In this document: piece after piece, positions 12,482-25,044 of the stretch
Numbering within the stretch: position 1 is the first letter of the stretch
Layout of the letters: each line of letters begins with the position of its first letter
Origin: Psettodes erumei
Taxonomy: Eukaryota; Chordata; Actinopteri; Pleuronectiformes; Psettodidae
Direction of reading: 5' to 3'
Length of the DNA: 64,000 nucleotides
Assembly (NCBI GenBank): GCA_016785225.1
Contig: JAFBJZ010000653.1
Coordinates: 930,001 to 994,000 of the forward strand
Translations under genes and position numbers: made by a program
Notes under the pieces: model-generated
What the model saw: the letters and a program-made list of their open reading frames with translations, nothing else
The model's database searches: none
Told to the model about the DNA's origin: nothing

Positions 12482-14979
12482 TATATATAAACCCATTTTG
12501 TTGGGGTGCCACAGTAGATTTAGCCACACAGAGAGAATGCTACTTTTGCATCAGTGGTAATTAGCTTTGCACATCATCAAATCCTGTAATCCTGAATGTT
12601 TTAGCTCTGCTGATGCAGTTTTGAGGCATTGTTAGCTTGGTCCCTCACCTTGATTCAGACTTAAATACTTTGACAAGTACTGGACGGATAGCCAAGACTT
12701 TTAACTTGCACATTCATGGTGCCCAGAGGATGAATCCAAAAACCGTTTTCCAAGCAAACTGAGCTTAGCATTTCGCTCAAAGAACCACTGTGCCCTGAGT
12801 TTGAGCTGAAAATAATCTGGTGACAGTTCACTCTGAGGCTCCGCTGTGGCTGCGAGGGCGTTTTTGGAATGCCATTCAAATTGGAAATCTGCTCTGTGCG
12901 CTTGGAGGCATCTCGTGGACATTTGTGTCAAAACCAGATGGCCTGCAATCCCTTAATTCAATTTCCTGTTGGCGTGCTCACATCATTCCACTGCCCCTGA
13001 GCTCTTAGGTCATTTTTGAATATATTTATACATTAGTAGTAGTAGTTTGGATGAAGAAAATCTCATGCCTGACTGCTCCAAGCTGAAAATGTTGATTAAT
13101 TACCCTCATACAAAAAAAGTGTGCCAATCAAGCTCAGGGCAAATCAATTATTAAATCTCATGCTGACCAGCACTGACTTATTTCTGGTATCAAATATGAA
13201 TGAAAAAAGCTGCATGAATAAATGAGCCGAATTCTGCTAATAGAGTCAAAGTACACGACCAGTCTTTGCAAGCAGGATTTTTAAAACTAAACAGTTTTTC
13301 AAACAGGGGATTAGCGCAAGAGAACAGAAAGGATTCAAGCTGTTCCTGACTGCCGCTGCAAGGATCTGTCATGTAGGCCTGTCGGCCCTGGGAACGCATC
13401 AGCTCCGAGACAGGAAAACGGCTGCATAAAATGTTGCCGAAAATCCACTTTAGCACAGTGTCATGTATCCGGGTGGCAACACAGCAGAAGTGGCTGAGTT
13501 TACCATTGCATTGTTAGCATACAGCAGGAACGAGGCTGTCAAAGGCCTTGATCTTGGTGCATGACCCACTAGTTCAACTATTGCTACAGTATATTCATTG
13601 CATGGCAATAAACCATTTTAAAGAATTGATATGAACTCTGTGTCACACTCAATGGTCCCCTGGTAACTTTATTCCACCCTGGCAAAGACGATGGGCATGC
13701 CAGTCACATTATGTCTGCTCTGTCATCAGTTAGAAGGGTAATGTTGGACAGCACTTTTCAAAAAACAACAGGTGCATACCAAAGCACTTTACATAGAAAT
13801 GGGAGTGATGATAGATGAGGAATATAGTAATGTAATATGCAGTACTGTGCACAAGGATGCACATGAAGCAAACGGCGATGGGAGAGACATCTCTGCTGAT
13901 GGTTTCACGCTGTTCCACTTATCATGGCCCCAACAGGCCAAGAAAAAAAACATAGCAACATGCCAGCAAAAGTGCCAAGAGAAAGACATGGATGTAAACA
14001 TTGCAGGTAACAAAATACTCTCAGCCGTTTCAGGGCAAGGGAAATGCATGCACATGGCCCAGGCGATACACACAGTTTGGGTGAGAAGCTGAAAGTAACA
14101 GCTCCATTTTTTCACAAGAAACTGCTGGTCTAATGCAAATCAGACAGCTGCAGAAATTTTGTTGTATTGTATATTAAACTTCTACTGTGTTTGAGTCACA
14201 ACCTGATAAATCTCTGGCCCTCCGTTGTTTCCAAAAAAAATATTAAAAACACATCTAGTGAGTCACACTGTTGCGCTGCGTGACATGTCTCTTCATCAAT
14301 GGGAAAACGCACTGCGGTTTGGCTTGACTCACAGCCACACACACCATCCTTCCCCTTCTAAACACACACAAGAGAACCAAATGTGTATTTGTCTGTCACT
14401 GAAAACAGTCCCCAATGAATGCACTATGTCCTCACGCATGACTAACCTTTGCTAAAAACTGCAGTCTTTTGTGGAGCTGTGGTGGCTATATATTTGTGAG
14501 GTATTTTTAACAAATTGTGTCTTGGCCTCTTGCCCTTGTGGCCTTGGAGCTGAGAGCCACAGACTGTTAGAGAAGACAGAAAATATTGAAAGAGGATCTA
14601 ACACATTGCTGGTTTAGGTTTTTTTTTAATGACTTTCATTAATAAAGAAAATACCAGCTTAACAAGAAACATTTCTTTTCCTTAATTGGGTGCAGCGGCC
14701 TTTTAAACTTAAAAGATTTGCCATCCCACTTTCAGGTTAGCAATGGTGTTTCCATGGTAACAGTCAGTGACACCTGCTGAAAACTGGTAAAAACTGAGGC
14801 AAAAAAGTGTCATGATTTCTGCTTTGCTAACAATGTTGTGGAGAAGGGAAGGCATTTTTCTTCCCAAAGCCCACAGTGAACAAGCCCTTAGAAATATTTT
14901 TTCAAGAGGAAAAATCATTTTTTAAAATTCCTGCTACTGTTCACCTCTTCTCTGAATTTTCTTTGTAACTGTCTTTCAG

Positions 14980-15072
14980 AACGTGTCGGCCGGAGCGAAG
15001 GGGGTGGATCAGCCGGCTGCGTGCTTTCGGCCTGACAGGAGAACACCCAGAATACACTGCAAGCTGAAATAG
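14980..15072 (+). other. possible short exon antisense to the nlgn4 5' intron
   Basis: A strong plus-strand acceptor, TTTTCTTTGTAACTGTCTTTCAG-like (AG at 14978-14979), is followed by a locally GC- and CpG-rich segment. One frame stays open for 30 codons, starting NVSAGAKGVDQPAACF and ending at TAG 15070-15072. I recognise no protein. It may be a chance acceptor beside a non-coding element. Confidence -1.
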
Positions 15073-16802
15073 TTCAGAATGTACTGAACGGGCTTGTGTA
15101 GGGATGGGAATGGAGACCCGGATCCAAATTTCTCAGAACTTGCTATCAAGACTTTTTTTTTAAAGCAGAATTTTTTAAAAGCTGCTTATTGTTCAGTTCA
15201 TTCATCTCCCTGTCATCACGCATACAGAGCTGAATTCTGATTGCCACAGATTGCCAAAGTGAAATTACCCCTATGCGATTGCATTCACCAAGATACACAT
15301 ACCATACATACGTATTCTTATAGTTGTACGTTAAGTTTAAGGGGCCCTGTGTGTTCTGTTTCCAATAAACGATCAGCATCAATGGTGTTACTGCAGGATG
15401 GAACATGACATTCTGCTCAGAAATCAAGCAGTTACAGACGGATACCAGTATTGTATCAAATGTAATGTTTTGTTGATGTCAATGTATTGTTTCAAATAAC
15501 AGAAAAGTATTGATAAAAACCTGCATCTTTAGGCAGTCTCAAAAATGATATCAATATCACTGAAAATGAACGGTCTCAGGACTTCTTTGAGGCCCCAGTT
15601 TTATTAAATTCCACCAAAATCAATGCAAGTCACAGCATGGTGAGGGATCAGGACACATGGATGACAACACAGTCCCTTTACACCAAATGAAATGCTATTT
15701 TTTGATATTTTGATATCTGACAGCACCTGTGACACAGCTCAGCTTTCACCGCTGATGCTACAGGATGTCAGTGCCGGTGAATCTCACCGTGTTAAAAATC
15801 TATACTTCAGCTGATGTTTACTGGGCTCGGTTTACGCATCCCCTAACTCTGCAAATACCATAAGCATCTCACAGTGGGACATCGGTCCGGACGGGCAAAG
15901 TCAGAACGATGCATTTTACGATTTGGACTTTTGGGGCTTTGAAGTAAACAAACCCTATCAACTTTCTTTATTTGAAAAGAGTAAGAGAGCTCTGTGATAG
16001 TTCCTGCAGTCCGATTGGTGACCACACACCATTAATTATGAAGAAAAAAGCATTGAAATATTTCACAACATATGCAAAACTTGTCAACATGTCGCAGCTG
16101 AATCAGAGCAGCTACTATTTAAGATTTTATGGAATACAACATATACGTGATGTTTGAGGCTGGAGGACGTTTCACAAGCACTATAGTAAATACACGTCCT
16201 GAGTGTGAGTAAAGGTCCAAGTCACGGTCTGATACGCTGTTAATGGAGCGGCCCCACGATGTGCCGCCAGCTCCAGGACGGAGTCGCTCATGTACCGATT
16301 GAACTGGCAGTGAAGTTACAGTCAATGTCACTGCTGAATTTAAGTTTTTCTTTCTTCTTTTTTTCTGGTACACACATGCACTGTTGACATTTGCATTATT
16401 CATCTGGATTGGTCTTTTTGGTGACAATATACATACATGGGCAGAGCTGTAATTTTAGGAATGCTGATGTTGCGAGCCCCGTCTGGCATTTTTGAAATGT
16501 TACGAAGCTGCATGACGTTGAAACAATGAAAAAAGTTAGCCTGTTGTCAGACTTTCTGAGATCTGACAAACTGAAGGGTCTGGCTCGCTGATAATAACTT
16601 ATCAGCATTTGACCAGGGAAAGACTGAGATTGTAAGGCAGACCTGTCGTTTGGTAATTTGCATAACAGCATAATTATCAACTGAAGAAGCAGGACTTTTG
16701 GGAATCATCTGCATATGAATGGAAACCGATATGATGCTTTTGAAATAAAAGTTGTGGCCCTTTCATAATTAGAAAAGTAATTAGATCATTATACTTATTA
16801 GA

Positions 16803-16860
16803 TTATTTTTTATTATTTTATTTATTTATTTATTTATTTATATATATATATGTGTGTGTG
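16803..16860. repeat. compound (TTTA)n(TA)n(TG)n microsatellite
   Basis: TTTATTTA units run into TATATATATA and then TGTGTGTGTG. Confidence -1.
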
Positions 16861-17798
16861 GTTATCTTCAGGTTTAGAGCATACTTTATAGTTTGTAATG
16901 TGATTTTATGGTGCATATAGTATCAACAAACACAATCACAATTACTTTCATTCCAACAAATTCATTGAATAAGATTTATGGGACAGAACCTTTTATATAT
17001 TTCCCTTTTCAACCCCCATGTAGTCCACTTAAAATATACTGAGCTGGTTAAATACTTAAATGTTGCATGAGTCAATATTCTATATTTGTCTCATTGTCAA
17101 GAAAACCCAAGTTCAGAGCCAAACCAACAATTAATGTATCCTATCCTGTATATTCGATTCCTCTGAGCCATAGAGCACATGTACAAACACATAAATTACT
17201 CTGCTGCTGAAGATTGTCCCAAACAAATGAACATTTTCCCCCTGTGGCGAAAGTGAAAGTAAATGAAATCTGAAGTGAAATGAAAACAATGAAAGCATTT
17301 ATTTGTGACATTTTTTTCTTAAGATTTACATCTTCGCTAGGAACCCATGACTTTGGAAATGGCAGCCAGAGACAGAGACAGAGCGGGAAAGTGTCCAAGT
17401 CTCAAGAGACTTTTACACTTTTGGTCTTTTCTTGACGATAAGAAATGGACTGAAAGAAAAAAGAAACACCATAAATATTCTTTATTAGTAACCCCCAGGT
17501 TACAAAAACAGCCCGATGCCCTTGCCTTCCACTATCATGACACTACATTAAATCTGCATTACCCGTGTCCCCAGTCTGTGTTATTGTCGGCTACTGAACC
17601 TGCTTACCTGAGAATAGAGCATAATAAATCTGCAGCTTCCTCCCTCTGCACTGACTGCATTAAACACATGTAAATAATGAAAACAGCTTTCTTTTCATAC
17701 ACCCCTTAATGCTTTGAGTACATATTAATAACACACATGCTCTTAAAACACAAGAGAGGAACCTATTGATTCATTAAACGGCGTGATTTACTGCACAT

Positions 17799-17817
17799 TA
17801 CACACACACACACACAC
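17799..17817. repeat. (AC)n microsatellite
   Basis: About nine CA units. Confidence -1.
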
Positions 17818-18022
17818 TACTATATCATGGTAATTACGGTGGGACATTGTGTAGTCTCCACCACTGACTGTATGGAAAAGAGTTATGCTTTTTAATTAGT
17901 CTAATATTAAGACGTCCTCGCAGCAGGAGATATAATGCTTCGGGCAAGGAGTTGGTTTGGTGTTTAAGTACAAGCAAAGGCTGTTCATCATTGGCTATTT
18001 GCCCACATGTGTTTACATAATG

Positions 18023-18041
18023 GTATATATATATATATATT
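18023..18041. repeat. (TA)n microsatellite
   Basis: About nine TA units. Confidence -1.
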
Positions 18042-21000
18042 TACAATAGGGTGAATGCAGTCGCAGGAATAGTCAAGGTGGAACATTTGAAGGGGTGAAC
18101 GCAGCAGGTGATACCGCTGCTCACCATTCGCTCAGGTTGGAAAGGCTTCTGTGATAAACTGCCACAGCGCACGGTGTTGATGATAACGCGGCGTTTGTAA
18201 GCCCGGGCTGAATGCGGAGCATGCTCTGTGGCTCTCCTCAGCGGTGGCGGCACCCATTGTTCTCACCCTTAATGATTACAGGAGATGAGTAGCATGAATA
18301 CCAATGAAGGCGCCCACTGTCATTTGCATTTCAATCATTTTAAAATGATCCTGTCACCACCCCCCCCGCCCCTTAACTGGAAAATGTCACAACACTTCAA
18401 ACCACTAAGGCTCATAATTAGCTACATATACATAATGTATGCATCACACATGAACAATATGTTGCATTTTTCACACCGCCTCTGCACAAAAACATATCGC
18501 AGAGTCGTAAACTCTATACTATAAAACGTTCTCCTCTGACTGCGCGATGTGGCAACTCATTTGAAACCCGCAATCCCATTTCGGATTGCTTTCACCCTCC
18601 CTCGTGAGCGAGGCCGTTCAGAGCAGGGCCTCGGATGCGCCCGGATGACACTTCGCATGAGCGGGTGCTTTCAAGCATGACCCTTTTAAAAAACAACATC
18701 AGTCTGTCCGTTCATTATCTGCACCTTCTTGTCCTTTGCGAGGATGCAAACCCGGCTCACGCTGGGTAAAGGCCACTCGAGATTATGCCGAAGAGGCAAT
18801 TAAGTGTTCCCAGCATACAGTGTGTCTTTGTTCCATGAAGGGAACACAAGCATATACACAAACTTCAAACACAAAGGAGCTAGTCGGCGTGTTGATCCCA
18901 CACTGAGCCACCTTGCAAGCCGTGCAACGATGTCTCCTGCAAATAATACCATAAGAAGAAAAGTATTCCCTTCTCCACTTCCTTCCATTTGAATCATTTC
19001 CTAATAATAACCTATGAAGAGATTGTGAAGTCATCATTTTCATTCATTTCCTGTTTGGTGGGAAGTAGGGAATCAGGAGTGACGTGAGGTACTTGTCCCA
19101 TCAATGGAGTTTGTGGCAACTTCAGTGGAAGCTAGGTGCAATTTAATGTTAGAAAGACCTAGATTTACAAGGTATCATTCCTGTATTTATGGTTTTATTT
19201 TATTTGGGTTGGGTGGAACAAAACTTCAGAATCATCTTTATGTGCAAAGCATATTTGTGCATTCAAGGAATTTGACTCCTGTTCCTGGTAGCTCTGAATA
19301 GCACCTAAAGTATAACAACGTCTGCTGGAGGAAGAAGCTTTTGGGTGATCTTGAGCAGTTTGACTGCATCGAGGAGAAAAGTGAAGAGCAGTGCAAATTT
19401 TAGAAAGTTCACCCCAAACCTGCATGCTGCTCAAGGCGGGCTGTAATTCAACCCAAATTGACTCACATATCAATAGATCCATAGATCGAACAACATCACC
19501 AACATGTGTGAAGATTCTATTAGCTACCTCCTATCCATCTCAAGAAAGATCTTGTGCTACCAAACCTGAAGAACCGGCTGCTTCCTGTTCTCTCCTTCCA
19601 CCAATCACCCTGTCTGTCTTCTCTTCCTAAGGGCCCCTTGGTTGCTATGGTCACGGCTGATGGAAAGTGAGCAGATGCATTAAAGCTGCAGTGCTCGGAG
19701 ATAAACATTGTTTCAAGTAAGTGACACGTGAGTGTGACCTGTGCTGAGAAGTATGACCTCGTGGTACATATATTACTAAATGATAAAGGAAAAAATACCC
19801 GAAGGAGCCAATAAACTCCTTTCCAGAGTCCAGGAAAATACACAAGGAGATACAGGAAAAAGATAAGACTATTATGTAAAATACAGTAACAACATATAGT
19901 GTCTCCGTGCAAGTCAAGCAGTAGGAAACAGGTGCAATTGGAAAAGGTTGTGAAGGGTCTGCAGTGAGGGTCCCTGTCTCTGCTTCCTAACACTGGAGGT
20001 GAACATTGTCTGGATGATGGACAACACAAGTTGGACACCAGTTGGTGTCAGTCTGTCCTTGTCTCATTTTGTGGCGGGGCCAAACCCGACGCTGTTTGGC
20101 GTCCAGAGAAAATCGACTATTGCAGTGTAGGATGGGATCAGCAGCTCCTGAAGCAAACTTCCTGAACTTGTGCTGGGCAGTGGGGAGTGGGGACGGGGTT
20201 GTCGTCCTGAAGTCCACTGGTATTTCCACAGTTTTGAGTATGTCCAGCTCTTCTAATCCACCTCCTCCGGACTCACTGTCTCAGATCAAGCTGCAACTGG
20301 AGCCTGTGAATTTCAAAAGGTTGGCCCAACACGACTGCTCCTACCAGCTCCAGCACATACCCACACCCCTCGTTAATGAGTGTGTGCACATCACTGATGT
20401 GTGCAAGTCAAGGACAGCACAATTAAAGATTAAACACACGCGCAGGCCTGATTCATCTTACTGCTGTTTTTCTTAGTCTTTGTCACAGCAGCAAACACGC
20501 TGTATGCACAAAAGAGAGTAATGAGTGTGTGAGACTGACACACAGCAGGAGGTCTTACTGTGCAATAATCCCTCCTTCAGAGATGTGGTTGCTCTCCTCA
20601 AACAAAATAAATGCACACAAACGTGCATCTATAGGAGACAGTCCTGCATGGCACAGCCCCTGTAGTTTCCACCTGTGAGTCATGTGACCGTGCGCATGCA
20701 GATCAACAGACAGCTGCCCGCTCAGCGTCCGCACGTCGTCACTTGCCCGTCAGATGAGCCCGGCGCTGTGCTGTGTCATGTGATGGGAGGCCTAGGCTGG
20801 AAATTCGGCACATTGAATGAAACAACAAATGATTCTGATCGAGATCGGGCAAGATTTAGTTAAATTTTTACATGGCACAACTTCATTTTTCTTTTTCTTT
20901 CCTATTTCCTGAAATACAACATTGGGTACTGGGGTCAGCGTTGACATCAGTGGAATTAAAATGATGGTAAAAAGAAAAACGCACAAGTGCATATTTAAAA

Positions 21001-21925
21001 GCAGCAGGCTCTGCAAGAATTATTCTCAGGCAAAAAACAATTCCCAACATTTATCCCCTGATCTGTTGTTTCCGGTAGTAATATTTGGAACATACAGAGT
21101 GGATTATGCTGTAATGTTTTGAATGTTGGACTCTCATGGACTTTTGTCCTGGGTGAACCGTGCAGTTCTGTGCAATCTTGCAGGCACAATCACAAGCCGG
21201 GAGGGCGATATGATTATAAGAGGATGACTGTTTGATTGGATAGAGAGCCGTAGTGCAGGAATCTTTTTTCGTTTTATACCAATAACATGCACATTCATCG
21301 AAGTTGGACATCTCTCAATCATCATGAAACAACAGCTCAATCATAATCTTCAAGTGCTGTCTCATACAGCCGCCCTGATGTGGATTTACACCTGTCTGGC
21401 CATTTCACCCTCTCTGCTAAAGATGGCGAAGGAAGGCAGCATTTGCTTTACACCAGAATGAGTCAAATCTCAGCTGCGCTGGAGGAAGATGTCATCCTTT
21501 TTAGGCGCCCAAACTCCTTGGAGATTAATTTAATTAATGCTTAGTACTCCCAGTGCAACACTTATGCAGACCTGAACAGATTGGAAATGCAAGACGTTGT
21601 ACCAGCACCTTTTTTTCCCTTCTAAACATCCACCCACACATGCATCAACTGATCCTCCAGGACGATGTCTGTATCCTCACGGGCCCTTTGCACCCAAGTT
21701 CAAGAACCTTAAAAAAAAAAGAAGGCACTCTGCACTCATGTCGGAGCAAGGCATGTGCATGACAAATCACACAAGGTCACGTTAAACCGGCAGCCTGTGT
21801 GGAGGCTGCAGTTAAAGCCCCGTTGCGGAGGCTGCCTCCTGAATGCCACCCAGTGTGAATACAGGCTTAAAATCACAGCATTAGCAGCGGTGTAGCTGTA
21901 AAAAATTCACGCACGGCACCCCCCC

Positions 21926-21959
<34 letters not shown>
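21926..21959. repeat. (AC)n microsatellite
   Basis: About 17 AC units, preceded by CCCCCC and followed by CCCCCCG. It lies at the left edge of the CpG-rich patch. Confidence -1.
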
Positions 21960-21960
<1 letters not shown>

Positions 21961-21999
21961 CCCCCCGCCCGCCTTTCTTTCAAAATCCACATCCAGATA

Positions 22000-22900
22000 T
22001 CCACACCACCATCTTGTGGCTGCTTGGATAGAGAAGCGCGCAGAGAGCTGCAGAAATGCCCTTTTCTGCTCCGCACCTCAGACACTGAACAGTTGGGGGG
22101 GGGCGCAGGTGTGAAATGGGTTTTAAACGCTTTTGCAATCTTGAGGGGGGACGCTCCGTGTTTGTGGAGATCGCGGCCCACCTCTCCCGTCGCATTAAAG
22201 TTAACCCGAGCTGTTGCTCCGGCGCCTGAGTTGAGTTGAAGCGCCGTCGCGAGCCCGTGTGTCTGCACGGGGAAAAAACGCGCAGATAACGCGGATCCAC
22301 ATGCATCTTTTAGAAAAGAGAGAGACAGAGAGGGACAGAGAGAGAGAGAGAGAGAGAGAAAGATTTGGGCCGCCTGTGATCAGCATCTTCACCGCCGGCG
22401 CTTGTTTTCATCAGTCGTCCCTGCATCAACACTGACATATGAACGAAACCTCCGCTGGAGTCAGATCAAAGTACGCATGAATGAGCCTAAGCTGCTGCGG
22501 GTTTTTCTTTAGACAGAAAAAAACTCCACATTGTCCCCGTTTCCTAACGTTTGTCTGATTGTAAATCTTTTTTTTTTAATCCAGTTGAGGTTGACAGTAA
22601 ACATCTCTGTGGATTATGTTCCTCTGTGAGACTAAAACGCGTCCGGACAAGCCGTCAGAGGTGGATGGAGGATGAGAGAGCCGGGGGGCGTTCGGCACCT
22701 GAAGATGCACAGAAATTCAGACGCTTGCCCCCCTCCCCTTTACATTTAGTCTGTTTTTCCTCCCCAGCTGGAGGAAAAAGCTGGATGGGTCGGCGTCGCA
22801 TCCATGCCGGCAGCGCACTTACCTCAGCCCCGTGTCCCCGCCGTCTGACTCTTTCGCGTAAAGTCCCGACTTCAGGCGAACCGCACGCCACATAGGAAAG
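22000..22900. promoter_or_regulatory. CpG-rich island-like patch
   Basis: Many CpG dinucleotides (GCGCGC, GTCGCGAG, ACGCGCAG, AACGCGTCCGG, GGTCGGCGTCGC) cluster here, while CpG is scarce across most of the window. Open frames cross it on both strands, but none resembles a protein I recognise. Regulatory DNA is the likelier explanation. Confidence -1.
22318..22360. repeat. (GA)n tract
   Basis: Interrupted GA repeat (GAGAGAGACAGAGAGG then pure GA). It is a purine-pyrimidine strand-asymmetric tract inside the CpG-rich patch. Confidence -1.
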
Positions 22901-23140
22901 AAAAATTCACAATAAAGTCCAGCGTCCAGCCTGCTGCTCTGCAAATCCAAAGTAAGAGGCGCAGTCCCGATGTGCTGAAGGCAGCCCAACTATACGTCCT
23001 ATACGTGCGTCTCTCTCCCTGTATCTGTGTGTGTGCGTGCGTGCGTGTTTGCGTGTGCGTGTGCGTGCGTGCGTGCGTGCGCGTGTGTGTGTGTGTGTGT
23101 GTGTGTGTGGTGGAATAGAGATGCGGCTTTATCAGCACGG
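22823..23140 (-). promoter_or_regulatory. candidate untranslated first exon and promoter of nlgn4
   Basis: This lies in a CpG-rich patch (about 22.0-22.9 kb) unlike the AT-rich surroundings. The minus strand carries a strong donor, GGGCTGAG|GTAAGT, with the exon edge at 22823. Further upstream on the same strand, two CCAAT-type motifs sit near 23309 and 23347. Joining this donor to the acceptor at 12465 would give a 5' intron of about 10.4 kb. No transcription start can be read directly; the far end given here is only an outer guess. The patch could also be the promoter of an unseen plus-strand transcript. Confidence -1.
23026..23109. repeat. alternating (GT)n/(GC)n tract
   Basis: About 84 bases of almost pure alternating purine-pyrimidine (GTGTGTGCGTGCGTGCGTG and so on). 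This is the kind of sequence that adopts Z-DNA. It lies just upstream of the proposed nlgn4 first exon on the minus strand. Confidence -1.
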
Positions 23141-23244
23141 AAGATGTTTCAATGAGTCATTGCAGAGGCACTAGAAACGGTGCTGAATCTAATTGCTCTC
23201 ATAGAGGGAGTGTATTGCCAGGACAAGATTAGTGATAGAGAAAC

Positions 23245-23248
<4 letters not shown>

Positions 23249-23301
<53 letters not shown>
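23249..23301. repeat. (CT)n microsatellite, about 26 units
   Basis: A perfect 53-base CT run. It is a mirror-symmetric polypyrimidine tract and so a candidate for triplex (H-DNA) formation. Confidence -1.
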
Positions 23302-23302
<1 letters not shown>

Positions 23303-23309
23303 GCTTGCC

Positions 23310-25044
23310 ATTGGACTACACCGACTGAAATTTACTAAGCCTGCAGCCAATGGATTGCCGCATTCTCTCCATCACCCTTAAGCAGCCGCTGTGTTGTGGC
23401 AGCTCTGGCATAGAGCGCGGGGCATGGCACCGGCTGCTTTCTTAAACCGGAGTCCCGGGGCCTCCCAAACGGCCCCTCTGATCAAAGATGATGATAAGGA
23501 CGATTCTTTTACAAGCTCTTGTCTTAGTTTTTGTTAATATGCCTGCGTGTGTGTAGTTCGGGACTTGATGGGTTGTGCCACGCTGTCTATTCAGGGCCGG
23601 ATTTACATAATAAAATTGCCCCAGTGCAAGCTGGGAGACCCCATCCCTCCCCACAAATGATTTTTTAAGGGTCCCAGCCCCAGGGCCCCAGTTTTTGCTC
23701 CGAATTTTTACTTTTCCTTTTTTTCCAGCACTACCAGAGGTACCTCAGCCTATACAAGTCTAATGCAAGAGTTATTCACTGGATGGCTCAGGCCCCGATC
23801 ATACATATAAGTGTGTGTTTCATAACTTTTTGTAAGGGGTCCGAAACAGCAATACTGGGTTATTTTTTTTAGCCTTTACCAAAAAAAAAAGAATAGTAAT
23901 ATAAGTAATATAAGTAATTGAACTCAGCCGAAACAGCTGGGTTTCAACATTGTGCCATTTTTTTGGCCCTTACAAAAAAAGGAAAAAAAAAAAAGAATAG
24001 AACCTATCCATTTTGAAAAAAAATGTCAAAATATAATATTGTCAAAAATGCAAAAAAAGAAACAAAACCCCGGCATGTCATAACAGGACTAAATGTAAAA
24101 ATAAAAATGTTGTAAAAGTGAAAAAAATCATCAAAGAATACTATTTGATAAACACTGACATATGATATGAATATTATACATCTAAAAATAATACATAAAT
24201 ATTATATAAACAAATGTGTTAAAAATAAAAGAAAAAGTATTTGATTAAACCCACAAAAGAAAAACCTCCAGAGTATTAATGTTGATATGTGTGATAATCG
24301 GTGTAATAATCGCCAATAGTCAATGCTTTTAACCACAGACAAAAAAGCAAGGACAAGTGTATAAGCCACAGATGATGTCATTTTCCTTCAACAGTCTATA
24401 TTTAAACTGAGATAATGCTGAAAGAAAAGGTTCGGAAATGCATGCTAAACCTTTGAAATGACAGGATTTCCTCTGATATCAAGGTCAAGTTCATTTCAAA
24501 TCAACATGAATTAAACCAGCGTTTCTCGGCATCGGGTCAGTGAAGACAGACGTACAGCACGACCAAACGGTGGAATCAGAGCCTGGGGACGAGGCAGGCT
24601 GAGGACTGCACAGAAAGCAGGCCTCGCTTTGATGTCGTCATCATTTATTCCCCCTCCCCGTAACCCTCAGCGGTCGGGGGGCATCCTCTGCGCCTCTGAA
24701 GTATCAGCTTCAGTCAGCGGTTCGGCCCAGATCGACTGGCTGCCTTTCATGAGGCTGATGGGGGGACGTCATGGCTGCCTGGGTGAAGCCAAATCAAATG
24801 TTTAGCAGGAATTCAACTCCACCTGTGAACTATGTGACACATATGACCTTTCTCCCTCCCTATTAGTATGCATGCTGCATGATGAGACCGTCACTGAAGG
24901 TTTCACCCTCCCAACCACAGCCAGCAGCAGTGATTGTGCCAGAGATGATCAGTGTAAAATGTAATTAAACACTAAAAATGACATGCAGTCACACAACAGC
25001 TCTCTCCCATCTCCTCCATTTCCTCTTTCTTTCATGGGATATTA
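23310..25044. other. upstream intergenic DNA (inferred)
   Basis: A CCAAT-bearing segment (23305-23360) near the proposed promoter gives way to a very A-rich stretch (about 23870-24240) with many AAAAAA and ATAAAAT runs. No gene is seen. Confidence -1.
23593..23680 (+). repeat. possible hAT-type transposon end
   Basis: CAGGGCCGGATTTACATAAT followed by GCCCC-rich sequence resembles the CAGGGCCGG ends of a known hAT group. I could not find a matching inverted end in the A-rich 700 bases that follow, so this is tentative. Confidence -1.

Larger units (their letters stand above)
12482..21925. other. non-coding DNA, proposed nlgn4 5' intron
   Basis: This is AT-rich sequence with scattered microsatellites. 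A minus-strand open frame of 172 codons at 19520-20038 lacks any recognisable domain and overlaps equally open frames on the other strand. Nothing here can be called a gene, apart from the weak antisense exon candidate at 14980. Confidence -1.

Noticed and set aside
19520..20038. 172-codon minus-strand frame with a hydrophobic middle
   Set aside because: No recognisable family. The hydrophobic part comes from T-rich sequence, and other frames there are also open.
20042..20476. 144-codon plus-strand frame
   Set aside because: It begins at TTG and has no conserved-looking domain. No splice structure supports it.
23026..23301. CRISPR-like or tandem-repeat array
   Set aside because: These are plain dinucleotide microsatellites in vertebrate DNA, with no spacers.
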